Part shown: in pieces, positions 35,425-47,500 of the stretch
Layout: every line of letters starts with the position of its first letter
Position numbering within the stretch: position 1 is the stretch's first letter
Assembly: GCA_964057225.1 (NCBI GenBank)
Contig: OZ059894.1
Location: forward strand, 3,968,001-4,032,000
DNA length: 64,000 nucleotides
Origin: Auanema rhodensis
Taxonomy: Eukaryota > Nematoda > Chromadorea > Rhabditida > Rhabditidae
Direction: 5' to 3'
Position numbers and translations under genes: made by a program
Notes under the pieces: model-generated
Told to the model about the DNA's origin: nothing
Database searches by the model: none
Seen by the model: only the letters and a program-made list of their open reading frames with translations

Positions 35425-38232
35425 ATGTTGAGTGTACATGGAAACTCAACATACACTAATGCATCATTTTTCAAACGATCATAACTAATTTTTGTATCAA
35501 GCGTTTCTTAATGTAGTATAGTGCATTCGATTCGGATTTTTAAGCTGCGTCGATCTGTGTTATCAGATTTGCGCTAGCTTAAAAATGCACCGAGATATCA
35601 ACTGATATAAGTTCACACTTATATCCTCGATTTTCACCCTGAAGAATTAATTTTTTCGTTGAATAACATTGTCCATCGTCTTTGCCTTGAAAAATGGAAT
35701 CTAAAAACATCTACTTTTTGCTGAATTATTTTGAAATTTTTCGAAAAAATTTTTGTCAAAATGTTTTTGGAAGCAATGTTGAGTGTACATGGAAACTCAA
35801 CATACACTAATGCATCATTTTTCAAACGATCATAACTAATTTTTGTATTAAGCGTTTCTCAATGTAGTATAAAGCATTCGATGCGGATTTTTAAGCTGCG
35901 TCGATCTGTGTTATCAGATTTGCGCTAGCTTAAAAATGCACCGAGATATCAACTGATATAAGTTCACACTTATATCCTCGATTTTCACCCTGAAGAATTA
36001 ATTTTTTCGCTGAATAACATTGTCCATCGTCTTTGCCTTAAAAAATGGAATCTAAAAACATCTACTTTTTGCTAAATTATTTTGAAATTTTTCGAAAAAA
36101 TTTTTGTCAAAATGTTTTTGGAAGCAATGTTGAGTGTACATGGAAACTCAACATACACTAATGCATCATTTTTCAAACGATCATAACTAATTTTTGTATT
36201 GAGCGTTTCTCAATGTAGTATAAAGCATTCGATGCGGATTTTTAAGCTGCGTCGATCTGTGTTATCAGATTTGCGCTAGCTTAAAAATGCACCGAGATAT
36301 CAACTGATATAAGTTCACACTTATATCCTCGATTTTCACCCTGAAGAATTAATTTTTTCGCTGAATAACATTGTCCATCGTCTTTGCCTTAAAAAATGGA
36401 ATCTAAAAACATCTACTTTTTGCTAAATTATTTTGAAATTTTTCGAAAAAATTTTTGTCAAAATGTTTTTGGAAGCAATGTTGAGTGTACATGGAAACTC
36501 AACATACACTAATGCATCATTTTTCAAACGATCATAACTAATTTTTGTATTGAGCGTTTCTCAATGTAGTATAAAGCATTCGATGCGGATTTTTAAGCTG
36601 CGTCGATCTGTGTTATCAGATTTGCGCTAGCTTAAAAATGCACCGAGATATCAACTGATATAAGTTCACACTTATATCCTCGATTTTCACCCTGAAGAAT
36701 TAATTTTTTCGCTGAATAACATTGTCCATCGTCTTTGCCTTAAAAAATGGAATCTAAAAACATCTACTTTTTGCTAAATTATTTTGAAATTTTTCGAAAA
36801 AATTTTTGTCAAAATGTTTTTGGAAGCAATGTTGAGTGTACATGGAAACTCAACATACACTAATGCATCATTTTTCAAACGATCATAACTAATTTTTGTA
36901 TCAAGCGTTTCTTAATGTAGTATAGTGCATTCGATTCGGATTTTTAAGCTGCGTCGATCTGTGTTATCAGATTTGCGCTAGCTTAAAAATGCACCGAGAT
37001 ATCAACTGATATAAGTTCACACTTATATCCTCGATTTTCACCCTGAAGAATTAATTTTTTCGTTGAATAACATTGTCCATCGTCTTTGCCTTGAAAAATG
37101 GAATCTAAAAACATCTACTTTTTGCTGAATTATTTTGAAATTTTTCGAAAAAATTTTTGTCAAAATGTTTTTGGAAGCAATGTTGAGTGTACATGGAAAC
37201 TCAACATACACTAATGCATCATTTTTCAAACGATCATAACTAATTTTTGTATTAAGCGTTTCTCAATGTAGTATAAAGCATTCGATGCGGATTTTTAAGC
37301 TGCGTCGATCTGTGTTATCAGATTTGCGCTAGCTTAAAAATGCACCGAGATATCAACTGATATAAGTTCACACTTATATCCTCGATTTTCACCCTGAAGA
37401 ATTAATTTTTTCGCTGAATAACATTGTCCATCGTCTTTGCCTTAAAAAATGGAATCTAAAAACATCTACTTTTTGCTAAATTATTTTGAAATTTTTCGAA
37501 AAAATTTTTGTCAAAATGTTTTTGGAAGCAATGTTGAGTGTACATGGAAACTCAACATACACTAATGCATCATTTTTCAAACGATCATAACTAATTTTTG
37601 TATTGAGCGTTTCTCAATGTAGTATAAAGCATTCGATGCGGATTTTTAAGCTGCGTCGATCTGTGTTATCAGATTTGCGCTAGCTTAAAAATGCACCGAG
37701 ATATCAACTGATATAAGTTCACACTTATATCCTCGATTTTCACCCTGAAGAATTAATTTTTTCGCTGAATAACATTGTCCATCGTCTTTGCCTTAAAAAA
37801 TGGAATCTAAAAACATCTACTTTTTGCTAAATTATTTTGAAATTTTTCGAAAAAATTTTTGTCAAAATGTTTTTGGAAGCAATGTTGAGTGTACATGGAA
37901 ACTCAACATACACTAATGCATCATTTTTCAAACGATCATAACTAATTTTTGTATTGAGCGTTTCTCAATGTAGTATAAAGCATTCGATGCGGATTTTTAA
38001 GCTGCGTCGATCTGTGTTATCAGATTTGCGCTAGCTTAAAAATGCACCGAGATATCAACTGATATAAGTTCACACTTATATCCTCGATTTTCACCCTGAA
38101 GAATTAATTTTTTCGCTGAATAACATTGTCCATCGTCTTTGCCTTAAAAAATGGAATCTAAAAACATCTACTTTTTGCTAAATTATTTTGAAATTTTTCG
38201 AAAAAATTTTTGTCAAAATGTTTTTGGAAGCA
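35425..38232. repeat. Tandem duplication, 2 x 1404 bp
   Basis: The units 35425-36828 and 36829-38232 show no difference on reading. Each starts with a TCAA+ctTaat+gatTCGG monomer containing gctGaatt, followed by TTAA, TTGA and TTGA monomers with tataAAgc. The gctGaatt change removes a minus-strand TAG and opens the same 63-codon frame in each copy (35634-35825 and 37038-37229), which is a side effect of the duplication and not a gene. Confidence 0.95.
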
Positions 38233-40336
38233 ATGTTGAGTGTACATGGAAACTCAACATACACTAATGCATCATTTTTCAAACGATCATAACTAATTTT
38301 TGTATTGAGCGTTTCTCAATGTAGTATAAAGCATTCGATGCGGATTTTTAAGCTGCGTCGATCTGTGTTATCAGATTTGCGCTAGCTTAAAAATGCACCG
38401 AGATATCAACTGATATAAGTTCACACTTATATCCTCGATTTTCACCCTGAAGAATTAATTTTTTTGTTGAATAACATCGTCCATCGTCTTTGCCTTGAAA
38501 AAAGGAATCTAAAAACATCTACTTTTTGCTAAATTATTTTGAAATTTTTCGAAAAAATTTTTGTCAAAATGTTTTTGGAAGCAATGTTGAGTGTACATGG
38601 AAACTCAACATACACTAATGCATCATTTTTCAAACGATCATAACTAATTTTTGTATTAAGCGTTCTTCCATGTAGTATAGTGCATTCGATGCGGATTTTT
38701 TAGCTGCGTCGATCTGTGTTATCAGATTTGCGCTAGCTTAAAAATGTACCGAGATATCAACTGATATAAGTTCACACTTATATCTTCGATTTTCACCCTG
38801 AAGAATTAATTTTTTCGTTGAATAACATTGTCCATCGTCTTTGCCTTGAAAAAAGGAATCTAAAAACATCTACTTTTCGCTAAATTATTTTGAAATTTTT
38901 GAAAAAATTTTTGTCAAAATGTTTTTGGAAGCAATGTTGAGTGTACATGGAAACTCAACATACACTAATGCATCATTTTTCAAACGATCATAACTAATTT
39001 TTGTATTGAGCGTTTCTCAATGTAGTATAAAGCATTCGATGCGGATTTTTAAGCTGCGTCGATCTGTGTTATCAGATTTGCGCTAGCTTAAAAATGCACC
39101 GAGATATCAACTGATATAAGTTCACACTTATATCCTCGATTTTCACCCTGAAGAATTAATTTTTTCGCTGAATAACATTGTCCATCGTCTTTGCCTTAAA
39201 AAATGGAATCTAAAAACATCTACTTTTTGCTAAATTATTTTGAAATTTTTCGAAAAAATTTTTGTCAAAATGTTTTTGGAAGCAATGTTGAGTGTACATG
39301 GAAACTCAACATACACTAATGCATCATTTTTCAAACGATCATAACTAATTTTTGTATTGAGCGTTTCTCAATGTAGTATAAAGCATTCGATGCGGATTTT
39401 TAAGCTGCGTCGATCTGTGTTATCAGATTTGCGCTAGCTTAAAAATGCACCGAGATATCAACTGATATAAGTTCACACTTATATCCTCGATTTTCACCCT
39501 GAAGAATTAATTTTTTCGCTGAATAACATTGTCCATCGTCTTTGCCTTAAAAAATGGAATCTAAAAACATCTACTTTTTGCTAAATTATTTTGAAATTTT
39601 TCGAAAAAATTTTTGTCAAAATGTTTTTGGAAGCAATGTTGAGTGTACATGGAAACTCAACATACACTAATGCATCATTTTTCAAACGATCATAACTAAT
39701 TTTTGTATTGAGCGTTTCTCAATGTAGTATAAAGCATTCGATGCGGATTTTTAAGCTGCGTCGATCTGTGTTATCAGATTTGCGCTAGCTTAAAAATGCA
39801 CCGAGATATCAACTGATATAAGTTCACACTTATATCCTCGATTTTCACCCTGAAGAATTAATTTTTTTGTTGAATAACATCGTCCATCGTCTTTGCCTTG
39901 AAAAAAGGAATCTAAAAACATCTACTTTTTGCTAAATTATTTTGAAATTTTTCGAAAAAATTTTTGTCAAAATGTTTTTGGAAGCAATGTTGAGTGTACA
40001 TGGAAACTCAACATACACTAATGCATCATTTTTCAAACGATCATAACTAATTTTTGTATTAAGCGTTCTTCCATGTAGTATAGTGCATTCGATGCGGATT
40101 TTTTAGCTGCGTCGATCTGTGTTATCAGATTTGCGCTAGCTTAAAAATGTACCGAGATATCAACTGATATAAGTTCACACTTATATCTTCGATTTTCACC
40201 CTGAAGAATTAATTTTTTCGTTGAATAACATTGTCCATCGTCTTTGCCTTGAAAAAAGGAATCTAAAAACATCTACTTTTCGCTAAATTATTTTGAAATT
40301 TTTGAAAAAATTTTTGTCAAAATGTTTTTGGAAGCA
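37531..40336. repeat. Tandem duplication, 2 x 1403 bp, with chimeric and 350-bp monomers
   Basis: The units 37531-38933 and 38934-40336 each contain two tataAAgc/ttcGCTgaat monomers, one chimera (38233 and 39636) and one 350-bp monomer (38584 and 39987). The chimera has a tataAAgc left half and a right half with tttttttgttgaataacatCg like the monomer at 8743. The 350-bp monomer has gttCTTCCA, tttttTAgc, tgTacc, atcTtcg and a lost C in ttttcgaaaa. Pairing the chimera with gttCTTCCA mirrors 8743-9444, so zone-B sequence was spliced into zone E and then duplicated. Confidence 0.92.
38584..38933. repeat. 350-bp monomer (1-bp deletion in the TTTTTCGAAAAA palindrome)
   Basis: The C of ttttcgaaaa is missing (ttttgaaaaa), which destroys the central CpG and shortens the palindrome. 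The copy also has gttCTTCCA, tttttTAgc, tgTacc and atcTtcg. Its duplicate is 39987-40336. In zone B' the same CpG is lost by substitution instead (ttttttTgaaaaa at 45251, 46304, 47006, 48761 and 49814). Confidence 0.93.
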
Positions 40337-42091
40337 ATGTTGAGTGTACATGGAAACTCAACATACACTAATGCATCATTTTTCAAACGATCATAACTAA
40401 TTTTTGTATTAAGCGTTTCTCAATGTAGTATAGTGCATTCGATGCGGATTTTTAAGCTGCGTCGATCTGTGTTATCAGATTTGCGCTAGCTTAAAAATGC
40501 ACCGAGATATCAACTGATATAAGTTCACACTTATATCCTCGATTTTCACCCTGAAGAAATAATTTTTTCGTTGAATAACATTGTCCATCGTCTTTGCCTT
40601 GAAAAAAGGAATCTAAAAACATCTACTTTTTGCTAAATTATTTTGAAATTTTTCGAAAAAATTTTTGTCAAAATGTTTTTGGAAGCAATGTTGAGTGTAC
40701 ATGGAAACTCAACATACACTAATGCATCATTTTTCAAACGATCATAACTAATTTTTGTATTAAGCGTTTCTCAATGTAGTTTAGTGCATTCGATGCGGAT
40801 TTTTTAGCTGCGTCGATCTGTGTTATCAGATTTGCGCTAGCTTAAAAATGTACCGAGATATCAACTGATATAAGTTCACACTTATATCCTCGATTTTCAC
40901 CCTGAAGAATTAATTTTTTCGTTGAATAACATTGTCCATCGTCTTTGCCTTGAAAAAAGGAATCTAAAAACATCTACTTTTCGCTAAATTATTTTGAAAT
41001 TTTTCGAAAAAATTTTTGTCAAAATGTTTTTGGAAGCAATGTTGAGTGTACATGGAAACTCAACATACACTAATGCATCATTTTTCAAACGATCATAACT
41101 AATTTTTGTATTAAGCGTTTCTCAATGTAGTATAGTGCATTCGATGCGGATTTTTAAGCTGCGTCGATCTGTGTTATCAGATTTGCGCTAGCTTAAAAAT
41201 GCACCGAGATATCAACTGATATAAGTTCACACTTATATCCTCGATTTTCACCCTGAAGAAATAATTTTTTCGTTGAATAACATTGTCCATCGTCTTTGCC
41301 TTGAAAAAAGGAATCTAAAAACATCTACTTTTCGCTAAATTATCTTGAAATTTTTCGAAAAAATTTTTGTCAAAATGTTTTTGGAAGCAATGTTGAGTGT
41401 ACATGGAAACTCAACATACACTAATGCATCATTTTTCAAACGATCATAACTAATTTTTGTATTAAGCGTTTCTCAATGTAGTATAGTGCATTCGATGCGG
41501 ATTTTTAAGCTGCGTCGATCTGTGTTATCAGATTTGCGCTAGCTTAAAAATGCACCGAGATATCAACTGATATAAGTTCACACTTATATCCTCGATTTTC
41601 ACCCTGAAGAAATAATTTTTTCGTTGAATAACATTGTCCATCGTCTTTGCCTTGAAAAAAGGAATCTAAAAACATCTACTTTTTGCTAAATTATTTTGAA
41701 ATTTTTCGAAAAAATTTTTGTCAAAATGTTTTTGGAAGCAATGTTGAGTGTACATGGAAACTCAACATACACTAATGCATCATTTTTCAAACGATCATAA
41801 CTAATTTTTGTATTAAGCGTTTCTCAATGTAGTTTAGTGCATTCGATGCGGATTTTTTAGCTGCGTCGATCTGTGTTATCAGATTTGCGCTAGCTTAAAA
41901 ATGTACCGAGATATCAACTGATATAAGTTCACACTTATATCCTCGATTTTCACCCTGAAGAATTAATTTTTTCGTTGAATAACATTGTCCATCGTCTTTG
42001 CCTTGAAAAAAGGAATCTAAAAACATCTACTTTTCGCTAAATTATTCTGAAATTTTTCGAAAAAATTTTTGTCAAAATGTTTTTGGAAGCA

Positions 42092-43495
42092 ATGTTGAGT
42101 GTACATGGAAACTCAACATACACTAATGCATCATTTTTCAAACGATCATAACTAATTTTTGTATTAAGCGTTTCTCAATGTAGTATAGTGCATTCGATGC
42201 GGATTTTTAAGCTGCGTCGATCTGTGTTATCAGATTTGCGCTAGCTTAAAAATGCACCGAGATATCAACTGATATAAGTTCACACTTATATCCTCGATTT
42301 TCACCCTGAAGAAATAATTTTTTCGTTGAATAACATCGTCCATCGTCTTTGCCTTGAAAAAAGAAATCTAAAAACATCTACTTTTTGCTAAATTATTTTG
42401 AAATTTTTCGAAAAAATTTTTGTCAAAATGTTTTTGGAAGCAATGTTGAGTGTACATGGAAACTCAACATACACTAATGCATCATTTTTCAAACGATCAT
42501 AACTAATTTTTGTATCAAGCGTTTCTCAATGTAGTTTAGTGCATTCGATGCGGATTTTTAAGCTGCGTCGATCTGTGTTATCAGATTTGCGCTAGCTTAA
42601 AAATGCACCGAGATATCAACTGATATAAGTTCACACTTATATCCTCGATTTTCACCCTGAAGAATTAATTTTTTCGTTGAATAACATTGTCCATCGTCTT
42701 TGCCTTGAAAAAAGGAATCTAAAAACATCTACTTTTTGCTAAATTATTTTGAAATTTTTCGAAAAAATTTTTGTCAAAATGTTTTTGGAAGCGATGTTGA
42801 GTGTACATGGAAACTCAACATACACTAATGCATCATTTTTCAAACGATCATAACTAATTTTTGTATTAAGCGTTTCTCAATGTAGTATAGTGCATTCGAT
42901 GCGGATTTTTAAGCTGCGTCGATCTGTGTTATCAGATTTGCGCTAGCTTAAAAATGCACCGAGATATCAACTGATATAAGTTCACACTTATATCCTCGAT
43001 TTTCACCCTGAAGAAATAATTTTTTCGTTGAATAACATCGTCCATCGTCTTTGCCTTGAAAAAAGAAATCTAAAAACATCTACTTTTTGCTAAATTATTT
43101 TGAAATTTTTCGAAAAAATTTTTGTCAAAATGTTTTTGGAAGCAATGTTGAGTGTACATGGAAACTCAACATACACTAATGCATCATTTTTCAAACGATC
43201 ATAACTAATTTTTGTATCAAGCGTTTCTCAATGTAGTTTAGTGCATTCGATGCGGATTTTTAAGCTGCGTCGATCTGTGTTATCAGATTTGCGCTAGCTT
43301 AAAAATGCACCGAGATATCAACTGATATAAGTTCACACTTATATCCTCGATTTTCACCCTGAAGAATTAATTTTTTCGTTGAATAACATTGTCCATCGTC
43401 TTTGCCTTGAAAAAAGGAATCTAAAAACATCTACTTTTTGCTAAATTATTTTGAAATTTTTCGAAAAAATTTTTGTCAAAATGTTTTTGGAAGCG
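42092..43495. repeat. Tandem two-monomer (702-bp) duplication
   Basis: The pair at 42092-42793 (aacatCg with agaaatct, then TCAA+TTTAG ending gcGatg) is repeated at 42794-43495. In zone B the same pair is single-copy at each occurrence (12253, 17871, 22438), so the doubling is specific to zone B'. Confidence 0.9.
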
Positions 43496-44548
43496 ATGTT
43501 GAGTGTACATGGAAACTCAACATACACTAATGCATCATTTTTCAAACGATCATAACTAATTTTTGTATTAAGCGTTTCTCAATGTAGTATAGTGCATTCG
43601 ATGCGGATTTTTTAGCTGCGTCGATCTGTGTTATCAGATTTGCGCTAGCTTAAAAATGTACCGAGATATCAACTGATATAAGTTCACACTTATATCCTCG
43701 ATTTTCACCCTGAAGAATTAATTTTTTCGTTGAATAACATTGTCCATCGTCTTTGCCTTGAAAAAAGGAATCTAAAAACATCTACTTTTCGCTAAATTAT
43801 TTTGAAATTTTTCGAAAAAATTTTTGTCAAAATGTTTTTGGAAGCAATGTTGAGTGTACATGGAAACTCAACATACACTAATGCATCATTTTTCAAACGA
43901 TCATAACTAATTTTTGTATTAAGCGTTTCTCAATGTAGTATAGTGCATTCGATGCGGATTTTTAAGCTGCGTCGATCTGTGTTATCAGATTTGCGCTAGC
44001 TTAAAAATGCACCGAGATATCAACTGATATAAGTTCACACTTATATCCTCGATTTTCACCCTGAAGAAATAATTTTTTCGTTGAATAACATTGTCCATCG
44101 TCTTTGCCTTGAAAAAAGGAATCTAAAAACATCTACTTTTTGCTAAATTATTTCGAAATTTTTCGAAAAAATTTTTGTCAAAATGTTTTTGGAAGCAATG
44201 TTGAGTGTACATGGAAACTCAACATACACTAATGCATCATTTTTCAAACGATCATAACTAATTTTTGTATTAAGCGTTTCTCAATGTAGTATAGTGCATT
44301 CGATGCGGATTTTTTAGCTGCGTCGATCTGTGTTATCAGATTTGCGCTAGCTTAAAAATGTACCGAGATATCAACTGATATAAGTTCACACTTATATCCT
44401 CGATTTTCACCCTGAAGAATTAATTTTTTCGTTGAATAACATTGTCCATCGTCTTTGCCTTGAAAAAAGGAATCTAAAAACATCTACTTTTCGCTAAATT
44501 ATTTTGAAATTTTTCGAAAAAATTTTTGTCAAAATGTTTTTGGAAGCA

Positions 44549-47500
44549 ATGTTGAGTGTACATGGAAACTCAACATACACTAATGCATCATTTTTCAAAC
44601 GATCATAACTAATTTTTGTATTAAGCGTTTCTCAATGTAGTATAGTGCATTCGATGCGGATTTTTAAGCTGCGTCGATCTGTGTTATCAGATTTGCGCTA
44701 GCTTAAAAATGCACCGAGATATCAACTGATATAAGTTCACACTTATATCCTCGATTTTCACCCTGAAGAAATAATTTTTTCGTTGAATAACATCGTCCAT
44801 CGTCTTTGCCTTGAAAAAAGGAATCTAAAAACATCTACTTTTTGCTAAATTATTTTGAAATTTTTCGAAAAAATTTTTGTCAAAATGTTTTTGGAAGCAA
44901 TGTTGAGTGTACATGGAAACTCAACATACACTAATGCATCATTTTTCAAACGATCATAACTAATTTTTGTATCAAGCGTTTCTCAATGTAGTTAAGTGCA
45001 TTCGATGCGGATTTTTAAGCTGCGTCGATCTGTGTTATCAGATTTGCGCTAGCTTAAAAATGCACCGAGATATCAACTGATATAAGTTCACACTTATATC
45101 CTCGATTTTCACCCTGAAGAATTAATTTTTTCGTTGAATAACATTGTTTATCGTTTTTGCCTTGAAAAAAGGAATCTAAAAACATCTACTTTTTGCTGAA
45201 TTATTCTGAATTTTTTCGAAAAAATTTTTGTCAAAATGTTTTTGGAAGCGATGTTGAGTGTACATGGAAACTCAACATACACTAATGCATCATTTTTCAA
45301 ACGATCATAACTAATTTTTGTATTAAGCGTTTCTCAATGTAGTATAGTGCATTCGATGCGGATTTTTTAGCTGCGTCGATCTGTGTTATCAGATTTGCGC
45401 TAGCTTAAAAATGTACCGAGATATCAACTGATATAAGTTCACACCTATATCCTCGATTTTCACCCTGAAGAATTAATTTTTTCGTTGAATAACATTGTCC
45501 ATCGTCTTTGCCTTGAAAAAAGGAATCTAAAAACATCTACTTTTCGCTAAATTATTTTGAAATTTTTTGAAAAAATTTTTGTCAAAATGTTTTTGGAAGC
45601 AATGTTGAGTGTACATGGAAACTCAACATACACTAATGCATCATTTTTCAAACGATCATAACTAATTTTTGTATTAAGCGTTTCTCAATGTAGTATAGTG
45701 CATTCGATGCGGATTTTTAAGCTGCGTCGATCTGTGTTATCAGATTTGCGCTAGCTTAAAAATGCACCGAGATATCAACTGATATAAGTTCACACTTATA
45801 TCCTCGATTTTCACCCTGAAGAAATAATTTTTTCGTTGAATAACATCGTCCATCGTCTTTGCCTTGAAAAAAGGAATCTAAAAACATCTACTTTTTGCTA
45901 AATTATTTTGAAATTTTTCGAAAAAATTTTTGTCAAAATGTTTTTGGAAGCAATGTTGAGTGTACATGGAAACTCAACATACACTAATGCATCATTTTTC
46001 AAACGATCATAACTAATTTTTGTATCAAGCGTTTCTCAATGTAGTTTAGTGCATTCGATGCGGATTTTTAAGCTGCGTCGATCTGTGTTATCAGATTTGC
46101 GCTAGCTTAAAAATGCACCGAGATATCAACTGATATAAGTTCACACTTATATCCTCGATTTTCACCCTGAAGAATTAATTTTTTCGTTGAATAACATTGT
46201 TTATCGTCTTTGCCTTGAAAAAAGGAATCTAAAAACATCTACTTTTTGCTGAATTATTTTGAATTTTTTCGAAAAAATTTTTGTCAAAATGTTTTTGGAA
46301 GCGATGTTGAGTGTACATGGAAACTCAACATACACTAATGCATCATTTTTCAAACGATCATAACTAATTTTTGTATTAAGCGTTTCTCAATGTAGTATAG
46401 TGCATTCGATGCGGATTTTTTAGCTGCGTCGATCTGTGTTATCAGATTTGCGCTAGCTTAAAAATGTACCGAGATATCAACTGATATAAGTTCACACCTA
46501 TATCCTCGATTTTCACCCTGAAGAATTAATTTTTTCGTTGAATAACATTGTCCATCGTCTTTGCCTTGAAAAAAGGAATCTAAAAACATCTACTTTTCGC
46601 TAAATTATTTTGAAATTTTTTGAAAAAATTTTTGTCAAAATGTTTTTGGAAGCAATGTTGAGTGTACATGGAAACTCAACATACACTAATGCATCATTTT
46701 TCAAACGATCATAACTAATTTTTGTATTAAGCGTTTCTCAATGTAGTATAGTGCATTCGATGCGGATTTTTAAGCTGCGTCGATCTGTGATATCAGATTT
46801 GCGCTAGCTTAAAAATGCACCGAGATATCAACTGATATAAGTTCACACTTATATCCTCGATTTTCACCCTGAAGAATTAATTTTTTCGTTGAATAACATT
46901 GTTTATCGTCTTTGCCTTGAAAAAAGGAATCTAAAAACATCTACTTTTTGCTGAATTATTTTGAATTTTTTCGAAAAAATTTTTGTCAAAATGTTTTTGG
47001 AAGCGATGTTGAGTGTACATGGAAACTCAACATACACTAATGCATCATTTTTCAAACGATCATAACTAATTTTTGTATTAAGCGTTTCTCAATGTAGTAT
47101 AGTGCATTCGATGCGGATTTTTTAGCTGCGTCGATCTGTGTTATCAGATTTGCGCTAGCTTAAAAATGTACCGAGATATCAACTGATATAAGTTCACACC
47201 TATATCCTCGATTTTCACCCTGAAGAATTAATTTTTTCGTTGAATAACATTGTCCATCGTCTTTGCCTTGAAAAAAGGAATCTAAAAACATCTACTTTTC
47301 GCTAAATTATTTTGAAATTTTTTGAAAAAATTTTTGTCAAAATGTTTTTGGAAGCAATGTTGAGTGTACATGGAAACTCAACATACACTAATGCATCATT
47401 TTTCAAACGATCATAACTAATTTTTGTATTAAGCGTTTCTCAATGTAGTATAGTGCATTCGATGCGGATTTTTAAGCTGCGTCGATCTGTGATATCAGAT

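Larger units (their letters stand above)
35425..40336. repeat. Satellite zone E: four-monomer higher-order repeats
   Basis: Monomers carry tataAAgc, ttcGCTgaat (base 234 C) and ccttAaaaaatgg (base 265 A), variants combined nowhere else. The block 35425-36828 repeats as 36829-38232 (offset 1404), and 37531-38933 repeats as 38934-40336 (offset 1403). The second pair includes a monomer with gttCTTCCA and a 1-bp deletion (ttttgaaaaa). Six monomers (36127, 36478, 37531, 37882, 38934, 39285) look identical. This is the most homogeneous, and presumably most recently amplified, part of the window. Confidence 0.9.

Noticed and set aside
35634-35825. 63-codon minus-strand open frame as a coding gene
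   Set aside because: It lies wholly inside the satellite, is closed by a stop in nearly all other monomers, and depends on one class-specific base. The predicted peptide has no recognisable domain.
37038-37229. Second, identical 63-codon open frame as a paralogous gene
   Set aside because: It is the copy of 35634-35825 created by the 1404-bp tandem duplication, with the same chance origin.
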